Shown here: positions 15,040 to 22,912 of the stretch, piece by piece | Layout: the number at the start of each line of letters is the position of its first letter | Position numbering within the stretch: the first letter of the stretch is position 1 | Assembly: GCF_030731085.1 (NCBI RefSeq) | Contig: NZ_JASNFN010000021.1 | Span: 1-64,000 of the forward strand | Reading direction: 5' to 3' | DNA length: 64,000 nucleotides | Origin: Blastococcus carthaginiensis | Lineage (GTDB): Bacteria; Actinomycetota; Actinomycetes; Mycobacteriales; Geodermatophilaceae | Notes under the pieces: generated by a model | What the model was told of the DNA's origin: nothing | The model's input: the letters and a program-made list of their open reading frames with translations, nothing else | The model's database searches: none | Position numbers and translations under genes: made by a program

Positions 15040-16185
15040 GTGAGTGACGCATCGGCGCATGACCGCCGAGCCGGGAGCCCTCCGGCCTCCGGAGTGCGGC
15101 CGCGGTCGGCCGCGACCGCGGCGCTGACCCGCGTGCGGTCCGGGCTGTACCGGCCGCTGGCCGGCGACGACGCCCGCGTCGCCTTCTGGATCCGGCACGT
15201 GCGGATCGGCGTGCTGGTCACCGAGCTGTCGGCGCTCGCCGTCGCCGCCTACGCGCTGCTGGCCGACGGTCCCGTCGCCGCCCGCCTCGGCCTGGTCGGC
15301 CTGGCCGCCGGCACCGCCGTGGCCGTCCCCGCGACGCTGCTGCTCCCGCTGCGGGCCATGATGCGCGACTGGCGCGGCCCCACCCTCTTCTACGGCTGGA
15401 CGCTCGCGACCATCGTCGTGGTCGTCGTCGCCACGCGCCTGGACGGCGGCGCCGCCAGCCCCCTGGACGCGCTGCTCTTCCTCACCCTGACCTACACGGC
15501 GGTCGTGTACTCGCCGGCCGGGGTGGTCGCCATGGGCAGCGTCATGACGGCGGCGTACCTGTTCTGCATCGAACTGCCGGGGCTCACCACCAGTGGCATG
15601 TTCTTCCTGGCCGTCATGGGGGTGTTCACGATCGTCTGCGCGATGGCGTCGGCCAACTCCTGGGCCGCCTACGACCGGCAGATGCTCCTGATCCGCACGC
15701 AGGAGGTGCTGGCCTCCACCGATCCGCTCACCGGCATCCCGAACCGGCGGCTGTTCCTCGAGCGGGTCTCCCGCGCGGTGGAGGCCGCGGCGTGGGGTCA
15801 CCAGTCAGTGGTCTGCCTCGTCGACCTCGACGGCTTCAAGGCCGTCAACGACGCCGACGGCCACGCGGCCGGGGACGCGCTGCTCACCGCGGTCGGGGCG
15901 GCCCTGGGCGGTGCCGTCCGCGAGACCGACACCGTGGCACGGCTCGGCGGCGACGAGTTCGCGGTGCTGGCCGACGTGACCGCCGGGTACTCGGCCGCGC
16001 TGCTGGCCGACCGGTTGCGCTCCGCCGTCGCGGTCAGCGGGGCGCGCTTCGGCGTCACCGCCAGCGTGGGCCTGGCCGAGGTCGAGACCGGCGACGACGT
16101 CGAGGACCTGATGCACCGGGCCGACGTCGCGATGTACCGGGCGAAGAGCACCGGTGGCGACCGGGTGGGCGTGCTCGACTCCTGA
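15040..16185 (+). CDS. Membrane-anchored diguanylate cyclase (GGDEF)
   Basis: 381 residues. The basic N-terminus is followed by about five or six hydrophobic segments (roughly 50-210) of unknown input function. A C-terminal GGDEF domain has VCLVDLDGFKAVNDADGHAAGD and an intact RLGGDEFAVL, so it should make c-di-GMP from two GTP. No RxxD inhibitory site is obvious five residues before GGDEF. GTG 15040 has only a weak ribosome binding site. It is a single-gene unit, divergent from the DinB-like gene with a 133-base promoter region between them. Confidence 0.9.
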   Translation: MSDASAHDRRAGSPPASGVRPRSAATAALTRVRSGLYRPLAGDDARVAFWIRHVRIGVLVTELSALAVAAYALLADGPVAARLGLVGLAAGTAVAVPATLLLPLRAMMRDWRGPTLFYGWTLATIVVVVVATRLDGGAASPLDALLFLTLTYTAVVYSPAGVVAMGSVMTAAYLFCIELPGLTTSGMFFLAVMGVFTIVCAMASANSWAAYDRQMLLIRTQEVLASTDPLTGIPNRRLFLERVSRAVEAAAWGHQSVVCLVDLDGFKAVNDADGHAAGDALLTAVGAALGGAVRETDTVARLGGDEFAVLADVTAGYSAALLADRLRSAVAVSGARFGVTASVGLAEVETGDDVEDLMHRADVAMYRAKSTGGDRVGVLDS

Positions 16186-16630
16186 CCCCAAGCCGTCGAC
16201 ACCGCGTGGCCCGTGGATCACGGAGCGTGAACCGCCTGTCGGCCGGACGTGCTGGTCGTGCGCCGCGGAGGGAGCGGTCGAGCTCCGCAGCAAGACTACG
16301 CAGAGTGACTGATCGCCCCCGTGGCTCGACCGGTTCCGGATCGATCCAGACCGGTGCGGCGCCCGCTGAGCGTGCGCACCTGTGAATACGCTGACACTGC
16401 TGGACGTGGTCGGTGACAGATGGTATTGGCCGCTGACCAGCAACAAGGCGCCGCGCGCGTGCTCGGTCGCCACATTCGCCCCAGGAGTCGCAGCCGGGCT
16501 GGCGCGATGGGGTCACCATCGTGCAAACTTGTCGCGGGAGCCCTGCTCCGCCACTGCCGATGACGGCGCGTCACCGAATCGATGGGTCCGTAGGGGAAGA
16601 CGAGACCGATCGAGTCGATGGAGGTGCCCG
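16186..16630. other. Intergenic region upstream of the DUF3145 gene
   Basis: 445 bases. No open frame has both a ribosome binding site and coding-type codon use. The AT-rich patches ATGGTATTGG (about 16431) and GTGCAAACTTGTCGCG (about 16518) are candidate promoter sites for the downstream gene, but no consensus pair is convincing. Confidence 0.45.
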
Positions 16631-17131
16631 GTGCAGCGACGGTCAACCCAGGGTGTCGTCTTCGTGCACTCGTGCCCGAAGGCGCTCTGCCAGCACGTCG
16701 AGTGGGCGCTGGAACGCGTCGTCGGCGCGCCGGTCTCCCTGTCGTGGGCTGAGCAGCCCGCGGCGCACGGTGCCTACCGTGCCGAAGTGGCGTGGACGGG
16801 TTCGCCCGGCACCGGCGCCAAGCTCGTCGCTGCGCTGCGCGCGTGGCCGATGCTGCGCTTCGAGGTCACCGAGGAAGCCAGCCACGGCAATGACGGCGAG
16901 CGCATGTCCTACGTGCCCGGGCACGGTGTGTTCCGCGCGCCCACCAGCGCCAACGGCGACCTCATCGTCACCGAGCAGCAGCTGCGGCACCTGGCCGCCA
17001 CGGCGACGTCGATCGAGGCCTTCCGGCACGGTGTCGACGAGCTGCTGGGCGCCGCGTGGGACGCCGACCTGGAGGTCTACCGGCACGCCGGCGACGGCAG
17101 CCCGGTGACCTGGCTGCACCAGGTGGTCTGA
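16631..17131 (+). CDS. DUF3145 family protein
   Basis: 166 residues. GVVFVHSCPKALCQHVEWALERVVG, VSLSWAEQPAAHGAYRAEVAWTGSPGTGAKL and LRFEVTEEAS match the actinobacterial DUF3145 family, whose biochemical role is unknown. GTG 16631 has a perfect GGAGGTG five bases upstream. It lies immediately beside, and converges on, the FAS-II cluster that begins with accD6. In relatives this family is also found near fatty-acid genes (from memory), so a link to lipid synthesis is plausible but unproven. Confidence 0.88.
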   Translation: MQRRSTQGVVFVHSCPKALCQHVEWALERVVGAPVSLSWAEQPAAHGAYRAEVAWTGSPGTGAKLVAALRAWPMLRFEVTEEASHGNDGERMSYVPGHGVFRAPTSANGDLIVTEQQLRHLAATATSIEAFRHGVDELLGAAWDADLEVYRHAGDGSPVTWLHQVV

Positions 17132-17262
17132 AGGTCACGATCGGGGCACGACACTCCCGGCCTGGTCGGGGAGCCGTCGTAGCCTGGAGCGGGCCGTCCG
17201 GGCGCCGTCGGGGAAGCGGCGCCGGGACGGCCTTTCCACGTAGCGCGGCCGTGCCGCCGCAG

Positions 17263-17317
17263 CGATGCCCCTGAGGCGGACATCTCAGGGCCCGGGATGT
17301 CCGCCTCAGGGGCATCG
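17263..17317. terminator. Long perfect hairpin between convergent DUF3145 and accD6 genes
   Basis: A 21-base perfect inverted repeat (CGATGCCCCTGAGGCGGACAT at 17263-17283, inverse at 17297-17317) with a 13-base loop. There is no T tract. Its place between two convergent genes suggests a bidirectional terminator, a use of U-less hairpins described in actinobacteria. Confidence 0.7.
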
Positions 17318-17422
17318 CCGTCGGAGCAGGACGCCGCCCGGCCGCCGGGGCGCACCTGTCCGCGTGGACGAGGTGCTGGATCGGCCCCCCGCCGCCCGCG
17401 AGCGGTGGGAGGCGCGGGTCGT

Positions 17423-18835
17423 TCAGAGCGGGATGTTGCCGTGGGCCCCGCGACCGTGCGGAGCCGCGGCCAGCGCCTCGACGAGCCGCTGCCGGGTGCG
17501 CACCGGCTCGACCACCTCGTCGACGACACCGATCTGCAGCGCGCGGTTGACCCCGCCGGCGATCCGCTCGTGCTCCTCGGCGAGCTGGGCGTGCAGCGTC
17601 TCGCGCTCGCCGGGAGGTGCGGCGGCCAGCTTCTTGCGATGCAGGATGCCGACGGCCGCCTTGGCGCCCATGACGGCGACCTCGGCGCCGGGCCACGCGA
17701 ACACCGCGGTCGCGCCCAGGGAGCGGGAGTTCATCGCGATGTAGGCGCCGCCGTAGGACTTGCGCGTCACCAGCGTCACGCGCGGGACCACCGCCTCGGC
17801 GAAGGCGTGCAGGAGCTTGGCGCCCCGGCGCACGACGCCGTCCCACTCCTGGCCGACGCCGGGCAGGTAGCCGGGCACGTCGACCAGCACCACCAGGGGG
17901 ACGCCGAAGGCGTCGCACATGCGCACGAACCGCGCCGCCTTCTCCGCGGACGCGGAGTCCAGGCAGCCGCCGAGGCGGAGCGGGTTGTTCGCGATGACGC
18001 CGACGGTCCGCCCGGCCAGCCGGCCCAGGGTGGTGACGACGTTGGGCGCGAACCGCGGGTGCAGCTCGAGCCCGGGCTCGTCGAGCAGCGAGGAGACCAG
18101 CGGCTTCACGTCGTAGGCCCGGTTGGTCTGCTCGGGCAGCAGCGCCCCCAGGTCGGTGCCCCCTCCGTCGCCGGCCGGGCCGAAGCTGCCCTGGGCCGCG
18201 AGCAGGTCGACGGCCAGCCGTGCCGTCTCCAGCGCCGCGGGCTCGGAGTCGGTGACCACGTGCACGACGCCGCTGCGCCGTCCGTGGGTGTCGGGCCCGC
18301 CCAGGCTCTCCATGTCGACGTTCTCACCGGTGACCGAGCGGACCACCTCCGGCCCGGTGACGAACACCCGGCCGGCCGGCCCCATGATCACCAGGTCGGT
18401 GAGCGCCGGGCCGTAGGCCGCACCGCCGGCGGCCGGGCCGAGCACCACGGAGATCTGCGGGATGCGACCGGATGCCCGGACCATGGCCGCGAAGACCTCG
18501 CCGACGGCGTGCAGCGCGGTGACGCCCTCGGCCAGGCGGGCCCCGCCGGAGTGCCAGATGCCGATGACCGGCACCCGCTCGCGCAGGGCGGCGTCGATCG
18601 CGTCGACGATGTGCCGGCAGCCGTCGATGCCCATCGCGCCGCCCATCACCGTGGCGTCGGTGCAGAAGGCGATGGCGCGGCTGCCGGACACCGTGCCGCG
18701 GGCGGCCAGCACCCCGGAGGTGTCGCGGACGCCCAGCTGCTGCATCGAGCCCGCGTCGAAGAACCGCCGGAGCCGGTCCTCCGGGTCGCGGGGGTCGGGC
18801 GCGGTCACGGCGGGCGCGGCCTGGACTGTCGTCAC
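17423..18835 (-). CDS. accD6: Acyl-CoA carboxylase beta subunit (AccD6-type)
   Basis: 470 residues, the carboxyltransferase subunit that moves CO2 from biotin on the AccA subunit to acetyl- or propionyl-CoA, giving the malonyl-CoA used by the adjacent FAS-II genes. Both crotonase-type halves are present: IWHSGGARLAEGV and VLGPAAGGAAYGPAL in the N half, and VDVPGYLPGVGQEWDGVVRRGAKLL with RKSYGGAYIAMNSR in the C half. GTG 18835 follows GGAGGT. The gene is last in the fabD-fabH-acpP-fabF-accD6 operon, 79 bases after fabF. No biotin carboxylase gene is in this window, so the alpha subunit is encoded elsewhere. Confidence 0.93.
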   Translation of the reverse strand: MTTVQAAPAVTAPDPRDPEDRLRRFFDAGSMQQLGVRDTSGVLAARGTVSGSRAIAFCTDATVMGGAMGIDGCRHIVDAIDAALRERVPVIGIWHSGGARLAEGVTALHAVGEVFAAMVRASGRIPQISVVLGPAAGGAAYGPALTDLVIMGPAGRVFVTGPEVVRSVTGENVDMESLGGPDTHGRRSGVVHVVTDSEPAALETARLAVDLLAAQGSFGPAGDGGGTDLGALLPEQTNRAYDVKPLVSSLLDEPGLELHPRFAPNVVTTLGRLAGRTVGVIANNPLRLGGCLDSASAEKAARFVRMCDAFGVPLVVLVDVPGYLPGVGQEWDGVVRRGAKLLHAFAEAVVPRVTLVTRKSYGGAYIAMNSRSLGATAVFAWPGAEVAVMGAKAAVGILHRKKLAAAPPGERETLHAQLAEEHERIAGGVNRALQIGVVDEVVEPVRTRQRLVEALAAAPHGRGAHGNIPL

Positions 18836-18914
18836 GGGTACCTCCGGGGCTCATGGCCGCGCTGCAGGGTGCCGCCGCAAGCGCGCGAGCGGCAGGGGGC
18901 AGCGGGGTCCGTCA

Positions 18915-20156
18915 TCAGGCGGTGGTGAACACGAGCGCGATGTTGTGCCCGCCGAAGCCGAACGAGTCGTTGACCGCCGCGGTGAGCTGCGCCTTGCGCG
19001 GCTCGCGGCGCACGATGTCGAGGGCCTGGACGGCGGCGTCGTCGTCGGGATCGTCGAGATTCGCCGTCGACGGCACGACCTGCTCGCGCAGCGCCAGGAT
19101 GGTGAACACCGACTCCAGCGCCCCGGCGGCACCGAGCAGGTGACCGGTCTGGCTCTTGGTGGCGCTGACCAGCACGTGCTCGCCCAGCGACGAGCGGATC
19201 GCAGCGGCCTCGGCGGTGTCGCCGACCGGGGTCGAGGTCGCGTGGGCGTTGACGTGCCCGATGTCGGCGGGGGAGAGCCCGGCGTCGCGCAGCGCGGCGG
19301 TGATCGCCCGGCCGGCGCCCTCGCCCTCCGGGTGCGGCGCGACCAGGTCGTAGCCGTCGGCGGTCGCGCCGGCGCCGGCCAGCCGGGCGTGCACACGGGC
19401 ACCCCGGGCGGCGGCGGAGTCGGCGCGCTCCAGGACCAGCGCGGCCGCGCCCTCGCCGAGCACGAACCCGTCGCGGCCCTTGTCGAACGGGCGGGAGGCG
19501 CGCTCGGGCTCGTCGTTGCGGGTGGACATGGCGCGCATGGCGGCGAACCCGGCCATGGGCAGCGGGTGGACGCACGCCTCGGCGCCGCCGACGAGCACGA
19601 CGTCGGCGCGGTCGAAGCGGAGCAGGTCCAGGCCCCAGCGGATCGCCTCGGCGCCGGAGGCGCAGGCGCTCACCGGTGCGTGCACGCCGCCCCTGGCCCC
19701 GATGGCCAGGCCGACGGCGGCGGCGGGGCCGTTGGGCATGAGCATCGGGATGGTGAAGGGTGAGACCCGCTTGGGGCCCTTCTGCTCGAGCACGTCGTCC
19801 TGCCCGAGCAGCGTGAGCGCGCCGCCGATCCCGGTGCCGAAGACGACGGCGATCCGCTCGGGGGCCACGCCGGCGTCCGCGGCGCCGGACTCCGCCCAGG
19901 CCTGCTCGGCGGCGATGACCGCCACCTGCTGGCTGCGGTCCAGGCGCCGGGCGCGGACGCGGTCGATCTGCTCGGCGGGGTCGGTCGCGAGTCGGGCGAC
20001 CAGTTGGGCCGGGAACTCCTGCACCCAGTCCTCGGTGATCCGGCTGACGCCCGAGCGGCCGGCGAGCAGGGCGTCCCAGGTACCGGCCACGTCTGCGCCG
20101 AGGGGCGTGGTGGCCCCGAGGCCGGTGACGACGACGTCGGTGGTGGACGGGCTCAT
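18915..20156 (-). CDS. fabF: Beta-ketoacyl-ACP synthase II (FabF/KasA-type)
   Basis: 413 residues. It condenses malonyl-ACP with a growing acyl-ACP in FAS-II. The catalytic Cys is in VSACASGAEA (about 165), the two His residues are in NAHATSTPVGD and KSQTGHLLGAAG, and the Gly-rich end is NDSFGFGGHN. ATG 20156 follows GAGGAGAG. Only one FabF is present, where mycobacteria have KasA and KasB in tandem. It follows acpP by 84 bases in one operon. Confidence 0.95.
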   Translation of the reverse strand: MSPSTTDVVVTGLGATTPLGADVAGTWDALLAGRSGVSRITEDWVQEFPAQLVARLATDPAEQIDRVRARRLDRSQQVAVIAAEQAWAESGAADAGVAPERIAVVFGTGIGGALTLLGQDDVLEQKGPKRVSPFTIPMLMPNGPAAAVGLAIGARGGVHAPVSACASGAEAIRWGLDLLRFDRADVVLVGGAEACVHPLPMAGFAAMRAMSTRNDEPERASRPFDKGRDGFVLGEGAAALVLERADSAAARGARVHARLAGAGATADGYDLVAPHPEGEGAGRAITAALRDAGLSPADIGHVNAHATSTPVGDTAEAAAIRSSLGEHVLVSATKSQTGHLLGAAGALESVFTILALREQVVPSTANLDDPDDDAAVQALDIVRREPRKAQLTAAVNDSFGFGGHNIALVFTTA

Positions 20157-20240
20157 GGGATCTCTCCTCGTGCGGACGACGGCCCGAAGGCCGGATCGGG
20201 GTCGGGTCCCGCCGACGGTCGGCCGGCGGGACCCGGGGGG

Positions 20241-20486
20241 TCAGCCCTGGTTGCTCTCGATGAAGCTGATGGCGTCGCCGACGGTCTTGATGTTGGCGAG
20301 CTGGTCGTCGGGGATGGCGACGCCGAACTTGTCCTCGACGGCGGTCGCGATCTCGACCATCGACAGGGAGTCGACGTCGAGGTCCTCGGTGAAGGACTTC
20401 TCCGGAGTGGCGTCGGCGGGGGTCACGCCCGCCACCTCCTCCAGGATCTCGGCGAGTCCGGCCTGGATCTCCTGGGTGCTGGCCAA
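20241..20486 (-). CDS. acpP: Acyl carrier protein
   Basis: 81 residues from TTG 20486, reading MASTQEIQAGLAEILEEVAG. AGAGAGGA about 6 bases upstream fixes the start; upstream in-frame codons to 20603 are Pro/Arg-rich and not coding-like. The phosphopantetheine Ser is in DLDVDSLSMVE (about 40). The acidic four-helix profile (EDKFGVAIPDDQLANIKTVGDAISFI) is standard. It carries acyl intermediates between FabD, FabH and FabF encoded on either side. The TTG start is unusual for such an abundant protein. Confidence 0.95.
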   Translation of the reverse strand: MASTQEIQAGLAEILEEVAGVTPADATPEKSFTEDLDVDSLSMVEIATAVEDKFGVAIPDDQLANIKTVGDAISFIESNQG

Positions 20487-20599
20487 CGCGGGGTCCTCTC
20501 TCTCGGATGGGACGGCGACCCCGGGCGGGGGCGCCGTCGACGTCCGGGACGGGTGTCCCGGGGATCTGGGGGGAGCGGTGGGGCTCCCGGCCGGGCGGC

Positions 20600-21568
20600 T
20601 CACGGCAGCACGACGACCTGCCCGGCGAAGGTCAGGCCCGCCCCGTACCCGAGCAGGAGGGCGACGTCACCGCTCTTCGCCTCGCCGCTCTCCAGCAGGG
20701 CGGCCAGGGCCAGCGGGACCGAGGCCGAGGAGGTGTTGCCCGAGCGCACGATGTCGCGGGCGATGACGGTCCGCTCGGGCAGCTTCAGCCGCTTGGCCAT
20801 CAGCTCGATGATCCGCAGGTTGGCCTGGTGCGGCGCGAAGACGTCGATGTCCTCGGGCCCGACGCCGGCGCGCCGCATGGCCTCGACCAGGGTCTCGGTG
20901 AGCTTCGTCGTCGCCCACCGGTACACCGCCTGGCCGGCCATGCTCATGCCGGTCTCGTCCGGGGGGATGGCGATCGCCTCGTGCAGATCGCCGTCGCTGC
21001 CCCAGACCGCCGGGCCGATGGCCGGCTCGTCGGACGCGGTGACGACCGCGGCGCCGGCGCCGTCGGCGAAGATCACCGCCGTCGCCCGGTCGTCGAGGTT
21101 GGTGTAGTCGGTGAGCCGCTCGCCGCCGATGACCAGGGCGTTGCGGGCGGTGCCGCTGCGGATCGCGTCGGACGCCGCGCTGAGCGCGTAGCACCAGCCG
21201 GCGCAGCCGGCGTTGAGGTCGAACGCGCCGGGGCGGGGCACCCCGAGCTGGTAGGCGATCCGCGGGGCGAGGCCCGGGATCGCCTTCGGGGGGCTGGTGG
21301 TCGCCAGCAGCACCAGGTCAATCTCGCTCGCGTCCAGGCCGCTGGCCGCCAGCGCCTTCCCGCCCGCCGCCACCGACATCTCGACCAGCGTCTCGTCGGG
21401 CTCGGCCCACCGGCGCTCGGCGATGCCGACCCGTGCCTGGACCCACTCGTCGTTGGTGTCCATGCGCTGGGCGAGGTCGTGGTTGGTCACCCGTCGCCGA
21501 GGGCGGTAGCTGCCGAACCCGACGATCCGTGCGCCCGGGGCTCCGGGGTCGAGCTTCAGCGTGGTCAC
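20600..21568 (-). CDS. fabH: Beta-ketoacyl-ACP synthase III
   Basis: 322 residues, priming FAS-II by condensing an acyl-CoA with malonyl-ACP. The active-site Cys is in LNAGCAGWCYAL (about 122), the His in APHQANLRI and the Asn in SGNTSSASVPLAL. GTG 21568 overlaps the fabD stop by 4 bases (GTGA), so the two are translationally coupled. The gene order fabD-fabH-acpP-fabF is that of Streptomyces; mycobacteria have fabH elsewhere. A branched-chain primer preference is possible, since that is common in actinobacteria, but cannot be read directly. Confidence 0.95.
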   Translation of the reverse strand: MTTLKLDPGAPGARIVGFGSYRPRRRVTNHDLAQRMDTNDEWVQARVGIAERRWAEPDETLVEMSVAAGGKALAASGLDASEIDLVLLATTSPPKAIPGLAPRIAYQLGVPRPGAFDLNAGCAGWCYALSAASDAIRSGTARNALVIGGERLTDYTNLDDRATAVIFADGAGAAVVTASDEPAIGPAVWGSDGDLHEAIAIPPDETGMSMAGQAVYRWATTKLTETLVEAMRRAGVGPEDIDVFAPHQANLRIIELMAKRLKLPERTVIARDIVRSGNTSSASVPLALAALLESGEAKSGDVALLLGYGAGLTFAGQVVVLP

Positions 21569-22767
21569 GCGGTCACCTCCGGGTAGAGCCGGGCGATGGG
21601 GTCGCCGGCGTCGACGAGATCGCCGTCGTGCACCAGCCACTCGGCCAGCACGCCGTCGTAGCCGGCGGAGACGTTGACCTCCTCCCGGCGGCCGCGGATG
21701 CAGCCGAGCGGGGTGCCGGCGGGGAGGTGGGTGCCCTCGGCGATCTCCGCGGGGCTGACCGTCCCGCGGGCCGGGGCGACGACCATGCGCCAGTCGGGCA
21801 GGTGCTCGGCCTCGCTGCGGCCGCGCTCGGCGGCGATCAGCTCGCGGGCGCGGTCCAGGTCGGCGGGCGTGCTGACGGCGAGCACCTCGATGCCCGCGCC
21901 CTTCCACTCGCGTTTGGCCAGCCCGGCGAGGGCCCCCGCCGGCGGCAGCTCGAGGACGGCGGTGACGCCCAGCTCGCGCATCGTGGCCAGGCAGGAGTCG
22001 AAGCGCACCGGGCTGGTGACCTGGCTGACCAGGCGGGCCAGGACCTCGGTGCCGGAGTCGACGGCCGCGCCGTCGGCGTTGGAGAGCAGCAGCCGGCTCG
22101 GGTCGGCCGGGCGCAGGCCGCCCACCAGGCCCTCGAGCTCCTCGCGGGCCGGGGCCATGAAGCTGGTGTGGAATGCGCCGGCCACCGGCAGCGGCATGAT
22201 CCGCGCCTTGGCCGGCGGCTCCGCCTTCAGCGCGGCCAGCCCGTCGAGGGGGCCGGCGACGACGACCTGCCCGGCGCCGTTCATGTTGGCCGGGGTCAGC
22301 CCGTGCCGCTCCAGCGCGGCGAGCACCTCGTCGGGGTCGCCGCCCAGGACGGCGGACATGCCGGTGGGCGTCCGGGCGCAGGCGGCGGCCATGGCCCGGC
22401 CGCGCACGGCGGTCAGCGCGATCGCCGCCTCGACGCTGAGCACGCCGGCGAGCGTCGCGGCGGTGAGCTCGCCCACGCTGTGCCCGGTGATGACGACGTC
22501 GCGCCCGGTGTGCGGGGTGTGCGCCACCGGGCCCGGCAGCCCGCCGAGCTCGCGGGCGACGAACAGGCTCATGGCGACCACCAGCGGCTGGGTGACCGCG
22601 GTGTCCTTGATCGCCTCGGCGTCCCCGGTCGTGCCGAGGGAGAGCAGGTCGGCGCCGGCGATGGCGCCGGCCCAGCGGAAGAAGGGTTCGGCCCCCGGGA
22701 GGTCGAGCCAGTCGGTCAGCATCCCGGGCTTCTGCGCACCCTGACCCGGGGCGAGGACGGCGAGCAC
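21565..22767 (-). CDS. fabD: Malonyl-CoA:ACP transacylase with extra C-terminal biotinyl-like domain
   Basis: 400 residues from GTG 22767. The N-terminal 320 residues are FabD: APGQGAQKPGM, catalytic Ser in TGHSVGEL (about 97) and His in AGAFHTSFM (about 200). An additional ~75 residues (from WRMVVAPARGTVSPAEI to the end) look like a biotinyl/lipoyl hammerhead: REEVNVSAGYDGVLAEWLVHDGDLVDAGDPIARL aligns with the second half of BCCP. However, Arg/Glu stand where the modified Lys of the MKM turn would be. Ordinary FabD proteins are about 310 residues. An upstream ATG at 22857 is in frame, but the sequence between is AT-rich and overlaps a palindromic operator, so GTG 22767 is preferred. First gene of the FAS-II operon. 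Confidence 0.9.
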   Translation of the reverse strand: MLAVLAPGQGAQKPGMLTDWLDLPGAEPFFRWAGAIAGADLLSLGTTGDAEAIKDTAVTQPLVVAMSLFVARELGGLPGPVAHTPHTGRDVVITGHSVGELTAATLAGVLSVEAAIALTAVRGRAMAAACARTPTGMSAVLGGDPDEVLAALERHGLTPANMNGAGQVVVAGPLDGLAALKAEPPAKARIMPLPVAGAFHTSFMAPAREELEGLVGGLRPADPSRLLLSNADGAAVDSGTEVLARLVSQVTSPVRFDSCLATMRELGVTAVLELPPAGALAGLAKREWKGAGIEVLAVSTPADLDRARELIAAERGRSEAEHLPDWRMVVAPARGTVSPAEIAEGTHLPAGTPLGCIRGRREEVNVSAGYDGVLAEWLVHDGDLVDAGDPIARLYPEVTA

Positions 22768-22834
22768 CTGTTCACCGTGCCAGTGATCACCGGTCCCGCG
22801 CGCGGCGACCGGGTACGAAAGCACACCGCTGATC

Positions 22835-22853
22835 TTTGTGGGATTCCTCCAAA
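22835..22853. promoter_or_regulatory. Candidate FasR-type operator upstream of fabD
   Basis: TTTGTGGGATTCCTCCAAA is an imperfect 9-1-9 palindrome (TTTGnnGGA-t-TCCnnCAAA) in an AT-rich patch between fabD and the PucR-type regulator gene. It lies 68 bases upstream of the fabD start and 59 bases from the regulator stop. The regulator encoded next door is the obvious candidate to bind it; this is inferred from symmetry and position. Confidence 0.5.
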
Positions 22854-22912
22854 ACACGCAGGCGTTCGGGGCCTCGGAGCGGCGAGCCGTGGTGGGAACC
22901 GGACGTCCGGGA

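Noticed and set aside
16382..16630. N-terminal extension of the DUF3145 protein to ATG 16382
   Set aside because: The added residues do not resemble the family, whose homology begins just after GTG 16631, and GGAGGTG marks that start.
22768..22857. Longer FabD start at ATG 22857
   Set aside because: The added 30 codons have AT-rich, non-coding codon use and cover the palindromic operator; the FabD fold begins at VLAVLAPGQG.
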